Shown here: one piece after another, positions 53,498-62,499 of the stretch
Numbering within the stretch: the stretch's first letter is position 1
How the letters are laid out: each line of letters starts with the position of its first letter
Source of the DNA: JBDHWG01 sp046328505
GTDB lineage: Bacteria > Chloroflexota > Anaerolineae > Epilineales > JAHCIE01
Reading direction: 5' to 3'
Assembly: GCA_046328505.1 (NCBI GenBank)
Contig: JAXLWL010000009.1
Coordinates: forward strand, 124,001 to 188,000
DNA length: 64,000 nucleotides
Translations under genes and position numbers: made by a program
Notes under the pieces: model-generated
The model's input: the letters and a program-made list of their open reading frames with translations, nothing else
The model's database searches: none
Told to the model about the DNA's origin: nothing

Positions 53498-55210
53498 ATG
53501 CCTGAGACATTTGCCGAGCTCGGCCTGAGCGAGCCCATCCTGAAAGCCGTCGGGGACTTGGGATACGAGGCGCCGACACCCATTCAATCGGAAACCATTG
53601 GCCTGCTGATGGCGGGCCGCGACGTGATCGGTCAGGCCCAGACCGGCACGGGCAAGACGGCGGCATTCGCGCTGCCGATGCTGGAGAAAGTCGACTCGAA
53701 GCGGCGGCAGACCCAGGCGATTGTCCTGACGCCGACGCGCGAGTTGGCCGTGCAGGTGGCGGAGGCGACCCACCGCTACGCGCGCTACCTCGGTACGACG
53801 GTCCTACCGGTGTACGGCGGGCAGCCCATCGAGCGGCAACTGCGGGCGCTGCGCGATGGCGTGCAGGTCGTCGTCGGGACGCCGGGGCGCGTGATGGACC
53901 ACATGCGGCGCGGTACGCTGACGCTTTCCCACGTGAGCTACGTCGTTCTGGACGAGGCCGACGAGATGCTCGACATGGGCTTCGCCGAGGACATCGAGTG
54001 GATTCTGCAGCAAGCGCCGACCGAGCGGCAGACGGCGCTGTTTTCGGCGACGATGCCGGAGCCGATTCAGAGGCTGGCGCAGAAGTACCTGCACGACCCG
54101 GTGATCATCACCATCGAGCACGAGCAGCTTACCGTCCCGACGACCGAGCAGACGTACTACAGCGTCGCGCCGGCGGCGAAGCTCAACGCCTTGACTACGG
54201 TGCTCGACCACGAGGCGCCCACGGCGGCGATTATCTTCACACGGACAAAGATCGCCGCGTCCGAGCTGACGGAGAGCCTGAGCGCGCGCGGGTACTCTGT
54301 CGACGCGTTGCACGGCGACATGAGCCAGGCGGCGCGCGACAGCGTGATGCGCCGCTTCCGCGACGGCCAGGTCGAGCTGCTGGTGGCGACGGACGTGGCG
54401 GCGCGCGGCCTCGACATCGAGAACGTCAGCCACGTCTTCAACTACGATATTCCCAGCGACCCGGAGGCCTACGTCCACCGCATCGGGCGCACGGGGCGCG
54501 CGGGCCGCAGCGGCACGGCCATCACGTTCGTCACGCCGCGCGAGCGCCGATTGCTCAAGGACATCGAGCGCCTGACCGGGGCGACGATGCGGCCGGTGAG
54601 GCTCCCGACGCGAGCGGATATCGCGGCGCGGCGCGTCGAGCAGCTCAAGGCGTCGGTGCGCGACCGTGCCCAGCAGGGCGACCTCGACCCGTACCTGGCG
54701 CTGGTCGAGAGCCTGACCGACGACATGGACCTGGCCGAGATCGCGGCGGCGGCATTGAGCCTCGCGGCGAGCAGCGACGGGCGCAAGCCGCTGCTGACCG
54801 AGGAGGAGGTGCGCGAAGAGGAAGAGGCGATTGCTGCCGAAGCGCCGGCCGAGCGCGGCATGGTGCGGCTATTCGTCGATGCCGGACGGAAGGACGGCAT
54901 CCGGCCGGCCGACATCGTGGGGGCGATCGCGAACGAGGCGCACATTCCGGGCCGCGTCATCGGCGCCATTGACATCTACGACCGCTTCACGTTCGTGGAG
55001 ATTCCGGAGCGCTACCGCGAGGACGTGCTGAGCGCGATGCGCCACACGACGCTCCACGGCAAGGCCGTCACGTTCAAGGTCGCCATCCCGCGCGAGGGCG
55101 AGGCGCCGCGGCCGGAGCCGCAGAAGCGGCGGACGCTGCGCGAGCCGCAGCCCATCCCGCGCGGCGGACGACGCCCACCGCGCCCCTTCGTCCGCCGCCC
55201 GGCGCGGTAG
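53498..55210 (+). CDS. DEAD-box RNA helicase with DbpA-type RNA-binding domain
   Basis: A 570-residue helicase. Q motif and beginning: TPIQSETIGLL; motif I AQTGTGKT; Ia PTRELAVQ; II VLDEADEM; III SATMP; V TDVAARGLD; VI HRIGRTGRAGR. Residues ~450-530 form a DbpA-like RRM (VRLFVDAGRKDGIRPADIVG ... GAIDIYDRFTFVEIPE). The tail is Arg/Pro-rich (GGRRPPRPFVRRPAR). The architecture is that of CshA/DeaD helicases acting in ribosome assembly and RNA decay, especially in cold. AAAGGAAG precedes the ATG. Confidence 0.93.
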   Translation: MPETFAELGLSEPILKAVGDLGYEAPTPIQSETIGLLMAGRDVIGQAQTGTGKTAAFALPMLEKVDSKRRQTQAIVLTPTRELAVQVAEATHRYARYLGTTVLPVYGGQPIERQLRALRDGVQVVVGTPGRVMDHMRRGTLTLSHVSYVVLDEADEMLDMGFAEDIEWILQQAPTERQTALFSATMPEPIQRLAQKYLHDPVIITIEHEQLTVPTTEQTYYSVAPAAKLNALTTVLDHEAPTAAIIFTRTKIAASELTESLSARGYSVDALHGDMSQAARDSVMRRFRDGQVELLVATDVAARGLDIENVSHVFNYDIPSDPEAYVHRIGRTGRAGRSGTAITFVTPRERRLLKDIERLTGATMRPVRLPTRADIAARRVEQLKASVRDRAQQGDLDPYLALVESLTDDMDLAEIAAAALSLAASSDGRKPLLTEEEVREEEEAIAAEAPAERGMVRLFVDAGRKDGIRPADIVGAIANEAHIPGRVIGAIDIYDRFTFVEIPERYREDVLSAMRHTTLHGKAVTFKVAIPREGEAPRPEPQKRRTLREPQPIPRGGRRPPRPFVRRPAR

Positions 55211-55221
55211 TCTCGCGGTCG

Positions 55222-55399
55222 GTCATTGCGAGCGTCAGCGAAGCAATCTCTCGCCCTTGCGCCAGGCGGCCTATACCGCTGCGGCGTTGCTGTCGTCCAC
55301 GGGGAGATTGCTTCGGCGGCAAGGCCCGCCTCGCAATGACAGCGTAAGTCTCTGTGTTCTGAGCAGCCCTGCTGCCACCTGCGGCGCATCCTCACGGAT
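55222..55399. repeat. Foldback repeat with inverted CTGCTCAGAACACAGAG flank
   Basis: The palindrome runs from GTCATTGCGAGCGTC (55222) to CCTCGCAATGAC (55340). The following 59 bases are the reverse complement of the flank at 8531-8580. Confidence 0.75.
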
Positions 55400-55404
55400 G
55401 AAAG

Positions 55405-55512
55405 TCGCAGCGGATTCGCCTGGCACTCAAGTGCCAGGCTGAACATGCAAAGCCCACTGAAGTGGGCTGCCGAACCTGCTTCAGCAGGCTTCGCCGTATG
55501 AGCCCCAGACTC
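55405..55512. repeat. Chain of small hairpins with CTTGAGT/CTTCAG-type loops
   Basis: Consecutive hairpins: CCTGGCA-CTCAAG-TGCCAGG (about 55420-55440), GCCCACT-GA-AGTGGGC (55452-55467) and CCTGCT-TC-AGCAGG (55476-55489). The same CTCAAGT motif appears in both flanks of the adjoining foldback element. No coding function. Confidence 0.6.
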
Positions 55513-55516
55513 AAGT

Positions 55517-55778
55517 CCTGTCTTTTACACAGAACGTTTAAGCGAGGCTGGCTATGCGGAAGACAGCCAACGGTGTCGCCGCGAGAAGGACGATAGGACG
55601 ACGAAGCAGCCTCCCGACGGGTGACAGACACGGCTGATGCGGCTCAGACGGCCCTGGACCAGGGCGGGGGATTGCTTCGCTTCGCTCGCAATGACAGGTT
55701 GGTGCTTTGGCCGCGGTGGCCACGCCGTCTTCCAGCCCCGCTGGCTATCGCGCGGCCGAGATGTGTGTAAAAGACAGG
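55517..55778. repeat. Foldback element with CCTGTCTTTTACACA ends, copy 2
   Basis: Perfect 15-bp inverted ends at 55517-55531 and 55764-55778 enclose a common palindrome. The flanks on both sides read ACTCAAGT, either an 8-bp target duplication or an outer imperfect inverted repeat (GCCCCAGACT on both sides). The body is highly similar to copy 1 at 52218-52479. Confidence 0.8.
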
Positions 55779-55927
55779 ACTCAAGTCTGGGGCGTCGCCT
55801 GGCGACAACAAGCTCGCGGGCAACTTTCATAGCAGCAGAGCGAGGGGGCCGACTGCAGCCCATATGCCTCGCTACGCTCGGCATGACCGCTCAGGCTCAT
55901 TTTCAGAGGACAGACGGAAACAAGCAT

Positions 55928-57349
55928 ATGAACCCTCAAGAATTCCGACGTATCGGCCATCAAATCATTGACTACATCGCGGACTACCGCGAGCGCGTGG
56001 CCGAGTTCCCAGTCATGTCGCGGGTGGAGCCGGGGGCGGTCCGCGCCCAGCTCCCCAGCGCGCCGCCCCAGGACGGCGAGCCGCTCGACGCCATCTTCCA
56101 CGACCTGGACACCATCATCCTGCCGGGCCTGTCGCACTGGCAAAGCCCGCGCTTCTTCGGCTACTTCCCGGCCAACGCCGACCTGGCGTCCGTCCTGGGC
56201 GACTATCTTAGCTCCGGCCTCGGCGCGCTCGGCCTGAGCTGGCAGGCCAGCCCGGCCCTGTCGGAGGTCGAGGAAACGATGACCGACTGGATGCGGCAGA
56301 TGCTCGGCCTGTCCGAGGCGTGGAGCGGCGTCATCCAGGATACCGCCTCGACCTCGACCCTCGTCGCGCTGCTGTGTGCCCGGGAGCGCGCGACGGACTA
56401 CGGTATGGCGCGCGAGGGCTTGCAGGGCGAGGGACGGCCGCTGGTCGTCTACGCCTCGACGCAGAGCCACAGCTCCGTCGAGAAGGCGGCGCTGCTGGCA
56501 GGCTTCGGGCGCGCCAACCTGCGCATCATCCCGGTGGACGACTCCTTCGCCATGCGCGCCGACTTGCTAGAGCAGGCCATCGAGGACGACATCGCGTGCG
56601 GCAATCAGCCGTGCGCCATCGTCGCCACCATCGGCACGACGGGCACGACGGCGCTGGACCCGGTCGCGGCCTGCGCGCGCATCGCCCAGGCGCACGGCCT
56701 CTGGCTGCACGTGGACACGGCGCTGGCCGGGTCGGCGATGATTCTGCCAGAGTGCCGCTGGATGTGGGAGGGCGTCGAGGGGGCGGACTCGCTGGTGCTC
56801 AACCCGCACAAGTGGCTTGGCACAGTATTTGACTGTTCGCTGTACTATGTCCGCGACGGCCAGCACCTTATGCGGGTGATGTCCACCAATCCCAGCTACC
56901 TCCAGACGGCCGCGGACGCCAAGGTCAAGAACCTGCGCGACTGGGGCATCCCCCTCGGCCGCCGTTTCCGCTCGCTGAAGCTGTGGCTGCTCATCCGCGA
57001 GCAGGGAGTGAGCGGCTTGCAGGCGCGGCTGCGGCGCGACATCGCCAACGCGCAGTGGCTGGCCGCCCAGGTGGACGCGGCGCCCAACTGGGTGCGGCTG
57101 GCTCCGACGCCGCTGCAGACGGTGTGCGTGCGCCACGAGCCGCCGGGCCTGGCGGGCGAGGCGCTGGACCGCCATACGCTGGCATGGGTGGACCGGATCA
57201 ACCGCTCAGGCGCGGCGTACCTGACGCCGGCGATCGAGGATGGCCGCTGGATGGTGCGCGTGTCCATTGGCTCGCTGCTGACGGAGCGCGAGCACGTCGA
57301 GGCGCTGTGGGAAACGATGCGCGAGGAAGCTGAGGGAGAGGATACATGA
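55928..57349 (+). CDS. Pyridoxal-dependent (aromatic-L-amino-acid type) decarboxylase
   Basis: A 473-residue group II PLP decarboxylase. It begins NPQEFRRIGHQIIDYIADY, the family N-terminus, so the long upstream open frame across repeats is not used. Motifs: HWQSPRFFGYFPANADLASV, DTASTSTLVALLCARERA, HSSVEKAALLAGFG, the cofactor Asp in LWLHVDTALAGSA and the Schiff-base Lys in LVLNPHKWLGTVFDCS. It could act on tryptophan, phenylalanine, DOPA or tyrosine; sequence does not settle which. The antiporter gene starts 8 bases after its stop, so the two probably form an operon, which suggests linked pH or metabolite homeostasis. Confidence 0.92.
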   Translation: MNPQEFRRIGHQIIDYIADYRERVAEFPVMSRVEPGAVRAQLPSAPPQDGEPLDAIFHDLDTIILPGLSHWQSPRFFGYFPANADLASVLGDYLSSGLGALGLSWQASPALSEVEETMTDWMRQMLGLSEAWSGVIQDTASTSTLVALLCARERATDYGMAREGLQGEGRPLVVYASTQSHSSVEKAALLAGFGRANLRIIPVDDSFAMRADLLEQAIEDDIACGNQPCAIVATIGTTGTTALDPVAACARIAQAHGLWLHVDTALAGSAMILPECRWMWEGVEGADSLVLNPHKWLGTVFDCSLYYVRDGQHLMRVMSTNPSYLQTAADAKVKNLRDWGIPLGRRFRSLKLWLLIREQGVSGLQARLRRDIANAQWLAAQVDAAPNWVRLAPTPLQTVCVRHEPPGLAGEALDRHTLAWVDRINRSGAAYLTPAIEDGRWMVRVSIGSLLTEREHVEALWETMREEAEGEDT

Positions 57350-57357
57350 GGTAGCCC

Positions 57358-59040
57358 ATGGGAATTGCTGCTGACATTGCGATCATCCTGGTCGCGGCGC
57401 TGATTGGTGGGTATATTGCCCAACGCCTGCATCAACCCCTCATCCTGGGCTACATCATCGCTGGCATTCTCGTCGGCCCCTATACTGGCGGCGTCACGGT
57501 CACACAGATTCACGATATCGAGCTGCTGGCCGAAATCGGCGTGGCGCTGCTTCTCTTTGCCCTGGGGCTGGAGTTTTCGCTCAAGGAGCTTCAGCCTGTC
57601 CGAAACATCGCCTTCCTCGGCACGCCGCTGCAGCTCATCCTCAGCATGGTCCTCGGCTACGGCATCGCTCAGATGCTTGGCTGGCCGCCGTATCAGGCGG
57701 TCTGGTTCGGCGCCCTCATCTCGCTGTCCAGCACGATGGTCATCCTCAAGACGCTGATGGCGCAAGGGACGCTCGGCACGCTTTCGAGCCGCATCATGAT
57801 CGGGATGCTCATCATCCAGGACCTGGCCGTGGTGCCGATGATGATTGTGCTCCCGACGCTGAGCAACCTGGAGGAGGGTTTACCTACCCTGGGTCTCGCC
57901 GTCCTGCGCGCAGCCGTCTTTCTCGTGGTCATGATTTACGCCGGCACCCGGCTAATGCCGGCGCTCCTCCGGCGCATCACGGCGTGGAACTCGCGGGAGC
58001 TGTTCCTGATTTCGGTGGTGGCGATCGGCCTGGGGATTGGCTACGCCACGTACCTGTTCGGCCTGTCGTTCGCCTTTGGCGCGTTCGTCGCCGGGATGGT
58101 GCTGAGCGAGAGTGACTACAGCCACCAGGCGCTCAGCGATATCATCCCGCTGCGGGACGTGTTCGGGATGCTATTCTTCGTCTCCGTCGGCATGTTGCTC
58201 GACCCGGCCTTTCTGATAGCCAACCTGGGCGTGATTCTGCTCGTGGTGCTCCTGGTCTTCGTGGGCAAGTCCGTCATTTTCGGGGGCATCACGTGGGCCT
58301 TCGGCTACCGCGGCGTCGAACCGGTGGCCGTCGGGTTTGGCCTGTTCCAGATCGGCGAGTTCGCGTTCGTGCTCGCCCGCGTCGGGGTGAATGACGGGGC
58401 AATCAGCCAGGAGCAGAGTGGACTGGTTCTGGCGACAGCGCTGATCACAATGATCCTCACGCCCTTTGCCACGCGCGCCGCGCCGGTGCTGGATAGGCGG
58501 TTCCGCCAGTGGCGGGGGCTACCGGAGGCCACGGCGACGCACATCCCGCAAGAGGGTCTGCGGGACCACATTATCATCGCAGGCTATGGGCGCGTGGGGC
58601 GCTACGCGGCGGAGGTGCTACGGCGGTTTCACCTGCCGTTCGTCGTCGTGGAGCTCGACCAGCACATCGTGGACGAGGTGGGCAAGATCGGGTGCCCGGT
58701 CATCTATGGCGACGCGGGCAGCGAGGTCGTCCTGGAGGCGGCCGACATTCACACCGCGCGCTTGATGCTGGTGGCCGTTTCCGCCGGGCTCGACGTCGAG
58801 CTCATCGTCCGCCGGGTGCGCCATCTCAACCCGGACCTGGATATCATCACGCGGGCTGTTCGCCGCGGACAGATCGAAGTATTGCAGTCGATGGGCGTCC
58901 GCGAGATCGTCCAGCCCGAGTTCGAGGCCGGGTTGGAGATGGTGCGCCAGGCACTCCTCCACTTCGACGTGCCGGTGTCAGAGGTCGAGCGCCTGAGTGA
59001 CGACGCGCGCCGCGAGGTGTATAAGCCGTTTGAGGTGTGA
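57358..59040 (+). CDS. CPA2-family monovalent cation:proton antiporter with TrkA-N domain
   Basis: A 560-residue transporter. The first ~375 residues form about 12 membrane helices of the Na_H_Exchanger type: LILGYIIAGILVGPYTGGVT, ELLAEIGVALLLFALGLEFS, SSTMVILKTL, MIGMLIIQDLAVVPMM and FAFGAFVAGMVLSESDYSHQ. A Rossmann RCK/TrkA-N domain follows (IIIAGYGRVGRYAAEVLRRF, VVVELDQHIVDEV, YGDAGSEVVLEAADI), the KefB/YbaL architecture. It exports Na+ or K+ against protons under control of a nucleotide. GAGGT precedes the ATG. Confidence 0.93.
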   Translation: MGIAADIAIILVAALIGGYIAQRLHQPLILGYIIAGILVGPYTGGVTVTQIHDIELLAEIGVALLLFALGLEFSLKELQPVRNIAFLGTPLQLILSMVLGYGIAQMLGWPPYQAVWFGALISLSSTMVILKTLMAQGTLGTLSSRIMIGMLIIQDLAVVPMMIVLPTLSNLEEGLPTLGLAVLRAAVFLVVMIYAGTRLMPALLRRITAWNSRELFLISVVAIGLGIGYATYLFGLSFAFGAFVAGMVLSESDYSHQALSDIIPLRDVFGMLFFVSVGMLLDPAFLIANLGVILLVVLLVFVGKSVIFGGITWAFGYRGVEPVAVGFGLFQIGEFAFVLARVGVNDGAISQEQSGLVLATALITMILTPFATRAAPVLDRRFRQWRGLPEATATHIPQEGLRDHIIIAGYGRVGRYAAEVLRRFHLPFVVVELDQHIVDEVGKIGCPVIYGDAGSEVVLEAADIHTARLMLVAVSAGLDVELIVRRVRHLNPDLDIITRAVRRGQIEVLQSMGVREIVQPEFEAGLEMVRQALLHFDVPVSEVERLSDDARREVYKPFEV

Positions 59041-59114
59041 GGATGAGTGGGAGAGTGTTGACGAAGGCGCGGGGTGAGATGAGCGGGTCAGGCTCGCGGC
59101 AGACGTCCTGCCGT

Positions 59115-59324
59115 TCAGCTTGAGGTCGGCGCTATCTCATCGCTTTCGTCGTCGACGGGCTGAGCCGGCCGGTCGGGTGTCTGGTTCACCGCCTCATCGG
59201 TGGCGCGGCGAAACTCGCGGACGGTTTCGCCGAGGCTGCGCGCGATTTCGGGCAGCTTGTTGGGGCCGAACACCAGCAGCGCCAGCAGCAGGGTAAAGAC
59301 TATCTCGATGGGGCTGAGAAACAT
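59115..59324 (-). CDS. tatA: Twin-arginine translocase subunit TatA/TatE family
   Basis: A 69-residue protein. AGGAGGG fixes the ATG at 59324. It has one membrane helix (IEIVFTLLLALLVFGPNKLP) with the FGPxKLP hinge, followed by the amphipathic helix EIARSLGETVREFRRATDEA and an acidic tail. TatA oligomerises to pass folded proteins across the cytoplasmic membrane. No tatC is nearby. Confidence 0.92.
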   Translation of the reverse strand: MFLSPIEIVFTLLLALLVFGPNKLPEIARSLGETVREFRRATDEAVNQTPDRPAQPVDDESDEIAPTSS

Positions 59325-59898
59325 TCCTGATTCCCTCCTGTTCCGTGTCTTGTCGCAGCAAATGCTACCACTGCATGCCAATCCAGTCAACCGTCCCCCT
59401 CGCTACGCCGGCAGCAAGACCCCCGCCACGTTGGGCTTCACGAGCCTGGAGCGATGGACCGCGATGGAACGAAGGGACTACGCAAGGCGCTAAAGGGGGG
59501 GGTGACCCCGGAGGCGCCTTTCCTGTTTCCCGCGCGGGTTTGAGCGATGCGCCGTCGAAGCTATAATTTCCTTTCGAAGGTGTGGCCGGCAGCTCATCTA
59601 TCGGGACTTGGCGGTAGAACGCGAGCTGGCGCGGCAGGAGCGCCATTACGATCCCAACCTGCCGCCGGGACGTGGAGCGCTGAGAAAGCTGACGAGTTCC
59701 GCGACACCATCGAAGACTTGAGCCAGCTTGACCAGCTTCTATGGCAATGTGTAAGGCCCGCGCCCCGGCCGCACTCCTATGGTCCATAGGAGAGGTAAAA
59801 TCCACCTATTGCCTTGAGCCCGCGAAGAGCCTACAAAAGCACTGGAAGGCTTCACCAGGTTAGGCATAGCCATCAGACTGATTTCCAAGGGATAACCC
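59325..59898. other. 574-base stretch without a convincing gene
   Basis: Short open frames on both strands show no family. The plus strand at about 59580-59700 reads GRQLIYRDLAVERELARQER and on to PGRGALRKLTSSA before a stop, which has a coding-like flavour and may be a gene remnant. A hairpin AAGGCGC / GCGCCTT (59484-59520) followed by TCCTGTTTCC could terminate plus-strand transcription. The region marks the left edge of the AT-richer restriction-modification island. Confidence 0.4.
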
Positions 59899-61173
59899 AT
59901 GCCATTATCACCAATTCGAGTGATTACGTCTGTGAATGTTGATCCGCTGCAACTTGATTTGGGCTTTGAAGATGCAGATCAGCAGAGAGCTATTCCGCAG
60001 GCCATTGATCTCAACTTTCAGGGCGCTGACACTCAGTATTCTACCCACTCCATTCACCCATATGTAGCTGCCATCAATCCTCCACTCGCACGCACGCTCA
60101 TAACGCACTACGTTCCACAAGGGGAGACTGTTCTTGATCCCTTTTGCGGTGGCGGTGGTGTACTAGTCGAAGCAATTCTTGCCGGACGCGAGGCGGTGGG
60201 ATGTGATGTTAATCCGTTAGCTGCGATCATTAGTCGCGTCAAGACACGTCATTTACCCTTGCGTGAGACTATGCCCGAATACCGCCGCATTTTGGATTGT
60301 GTCCGATCTAGGGTGCGATTGTCGGACGAAGACATTCCTGAGGTGATTCGGTATTGGTACAAAGAAGAAACGCTCGCTCCGTTACGGGCTCTACAAGTTG
60401 CTGTTGCAGGTACAACCTCAGAAGCAGTACGAGAGTTGTTTCAAGTTGTACTGTCGGCTACAGCTCGAGATGTGATGCTGACATACAGAGGAGAAATAAG
60501 ACTTCGACGACTACAAGGAGAGGATCTTGAGAAATTCAACCCAGTTGTGATGGCTGCATTTCGGAAGAGGGCAGAAGTAGCAATGGGACGAGTATCACAG
60601 TTACCCATTGATTGCTCTGCAAGGGTACTATTGAGAGATGCTAAAGAGCTTGGGCAGGAAGAAATATGCCACTCAATCGTATCCTCACCCCCATACGCTG
60701 ACGACACCAATGGTGTTGGATATTTCCAATTTAGCCGCAATATGCTGTATTGGATAGGCGTATCTCTAGACGATCAAAAGCGACACCGGCAAGATTTTCT
60801 TGGCTCCCGCAATATAAAGCCAAGTGAAACAATACAGGTGCCGTCGAAGACATTGAGGCAGGTTCTTGCCGTCATTGAACAGCGCAACTCATCACACCAT
60901 AAGCAGGCTCTGTCGTTCTATCAAGACTACTACCGCGCTCTAGCTGTTATGGCGAGTGTAGTGGCCGAACGTGTTATTATCATCATTGGAGATCGTGTTC
61001 TATCACGGACGTATATAAATAACGGTCACATTACGACAGAGTTCATGGATACCTTGGGGTTTGGACTTGAGCACTACTATACGCGTGAATTGAAGAAGAA
61101 GAGAATAGCCAATCTTGGAGGAGATGGGGGAGGAACATCTGTCGAACATATTTTAGTCTATCGCCGTCCGTGA
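59899..61173 (+). CDS. DNA methyltransferase (probably N4-cytosine) of a BsaWI-like R-M system
   Basis: A 424-residue DNA methyltransferase. THSIHPYVAAINPPLARTLI is the segment that precedes motif I in this group. Motif I is TVLDPFCGGGGVLVEAILAG. Motif IV is SIVSSPPYADDTNG; SPPY points to N4-cytosine methylation. C-terminal motifs include VVAERVIIIIGDRV. It should protect the site cut by the convergent endonuclease, whose stop is 18 bases away. Composition is visibly more AT-rich than the flanking genes, a sign of acquisition. AAGGG precedes the ATG. Confidence 0.85.
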   Translation: MPLSPIRVITSVNVDPLQLDLGFEDADQQRAIPQAIDLNFQGADTQYSTHSIHPYVAAINPPLARTLITHYVPQGETVLDPFCGGGGVLVEAILAGREAVGCDVNPLAAIISRVKTRHLPLRETMPEYRRILDCVRSRVRLSDEDIPEVIRYWYKEETLAPLRALQVAVAGTTSEAVRELFQVVLSATARDVMLTYRGEIRLRRLQGEDLEKFNPVVMAAFRKRAEVAMGRVSQLPIDCSARVLLRDAKELGQEEICHSIVSSPPYADDTNGVGYFQFSRNMLYWIGVSLDDQKRHRQDFLGSRNIKPSETIQVPSKTLRQVLAVIEQRNSSHHKQALSFYQDYYRALAVMASVVAERVIIIIGDRVLSRTYINNGHITTEFMDTLGFGLEHYYTRELKKKRIANLGGDGGGTSVEHILVYRRP

Positions 61174-61191
61174 TGCCATCTCGTTATGGCA

Positions 61192-62013
61192 TTAGAGGGA
61201 GCGATTCTGGAACTCTTTCCACGCAGCAACTATACCTTGCACCAAGAGGTCGGGTTGCTCCTCAGAGAATGTCAAGGAGAGTATTCTTGCGCCAGAAAGA
61301 GTCTGGCCTTCGGTAGAGGGCGTGCGGGTATTGAAAGAGTAACATGCGCTGAACAACCCACCCCGTTCGATGTACCCTCGTTTGTCGGAAAGGACTCCTC
61401 GAAGCTCTCCACGCACCACGGCATCTCCATATGGTGGAGGGAACATTTTTGCATCCATAGTGACAACCGCAGACCAATAGCCACTCTCGATAAGAAATTG
61501 ACTCGCCGGCGCATCATCCGACAAGCGCTCAGCTATGCTAGCTTTGCAATGCAGCACGCCAAACCGACTGGTTATATCACCAACCCGCCCCTCAAGCACC
61601 AAATCCGTCTTTGCACTTCCCATTCCTCGCTCTCGAAGTCCTAATGCCTGCGCATCGGCTGTTTTGCCGAGCCGCATGTAGAGACCGAATTCAGCGAGAC
61701 GAGGTTGGTATACTGTCAAAACCACGTCCTCAAAAGCCTGGCCGCTCACGCGCTTCCAACTTTGATCACTTCTACCTGCACGGTAACGATACTCATGATA
61801 GACGAGGTGAACCCACAAATCAGCAGGGTTTGCGTCGGGACAAAGGCGAATTGCCGTGAGCATTGCTTCAGCCACAGCCTTGTATGCCTTTTGCTCACGC
61901 TCCAATGCTTGCATCAGAGCATCGGATACCTGCGCATATTGTTGGGATGAGATATTCTCAACCGAGACGTTGACGAATGATTTGCCGTCCGCAGTATATA
62001 CACTGACTTCCAA
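61192..62013 (-). CDS. BsaWI-like type II restriction endonuclease
   Basis: A 273-residue endonuclease. It shares with BsaWI (which cuts WCCGGW) the segment DQSWKRVSGQAFEDVVLTVY, then FGLYMRL, and the catalytic core KTDLVLEGR ... FGVLHCKASIAERLSDDAPA followed by GYWSAVVTMDAKMFPPP. The D ... (C)xK pair plus an upstream Glu is a PD-(D/E)XK site. This relation is from remembered family sequence and is good but not computed. The neighbouring methyltransferase and controller gene support it. Likely target is a CCGG-containing site. Expressed in the order controller then endonuclease, 43 bases apart. Confidence 0.75.
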   Translation of the reverse strand: MEVSVYTADGKSFVNVSVENISSQQYAQVSDALMQALEREQKAYKAVAEAMLTAIRLCPDANPADLWVHLVYHEYRYRAGRSDQSWKRVSGQAFEDVVLTVYQPRLAEFGLYMRLGKTADAQALGLRERGMGSAKTDLVLEGRVGDITSRFGVLHCKASIAERLSDDAPASQFLIESGYWSAVVTMDAKMFPPPYGDAVVRGELRGVLSDKRGYIERGGLFSACYSFNTRTPSTEGQTLSGARILSLTFSEEQPDLLVQGIVAAWKEFQNRSL

Positions 62014-62056
62014 ACCGTGCTCCTGTTACATCGCCACTGAAATACAACTCGCCTAA

Positions 62057-62293
62057 CTACTTTCCGGGGTGCGCCGAACTGTCTACGCCTTCAAATAGTT
62101 TTGACGGGGACACTTGTAGCGCCACAGCGAGTCTCAATATATTAAGTAAAGAGACGTTCTGCTCTCCTCGCTCTATACCACCTACATAAGTGCGATGAAG
62201 TCCAGCTAACGAGGCGAGTTCCTCTTGGGATAAGCCGCGTGCTAGTCTATACTGGCGGACATTAGCGCCGAATTGGGCCAGAGCTTCTCGCAT
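62057..62293 (-). CDS. XRE-family controller (C) protein of the R-M system
   Basis: A 78-residue helix-turn-helix protein: GANVRQYRLARGLSQEELAS, LAGLHRTYVGGIERGEQNVS and LNILRLAVALQVSPSKLFEG. Size and sequence are those of restriction-modification controller proteins, which bind C-boxes, first activate and then limit their own and the endonuclease gene, and so delay cutting until DNA is methylated. Tandem dyads lie directly upstream. Confidence 0.85.
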   Translation of the reverse strand: MREALAQFGANVRQYRLARGLSQEELASLAGLHRTYVGGIERGEQNVSLLNILRLAVALQVSPSKLFEGVDSSAHPGK

Positions 62294-62315
62294 ATTGACT
62301 ACGATAGCCTTCTGT

Positions 62316-62335
62316 ACTCGATGAGTCTACAGACT
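62316..62335 (-). promoter_or_regulatory. Putative C-box operators of the controller gene
   Basis: Two overlapping dyads: ACTC-GAT-GAGT (62316-62326) and AGTCT-AC-AGACT (62324-62335). The GACT/AGTC half-sites are those used by C-proteins. They end 23 bases before the controller start codon. Confidence 0.55.
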
Positions 62336-62499
62336 TTAAGTATCATTGGTATTGGCGCATCGAGGCCACGCACGCTGCTGGGTACGCTACAAAGCGAAAC
62401 GTGCTAAATGCTCGCGGTGCAGCGGTTCGCCAAGGTTGTGGTAGAATACGGCTTGCTCCGGCAGAGGGGCCGGGGGAGAAACAGCCTGAGAGGGAGACG

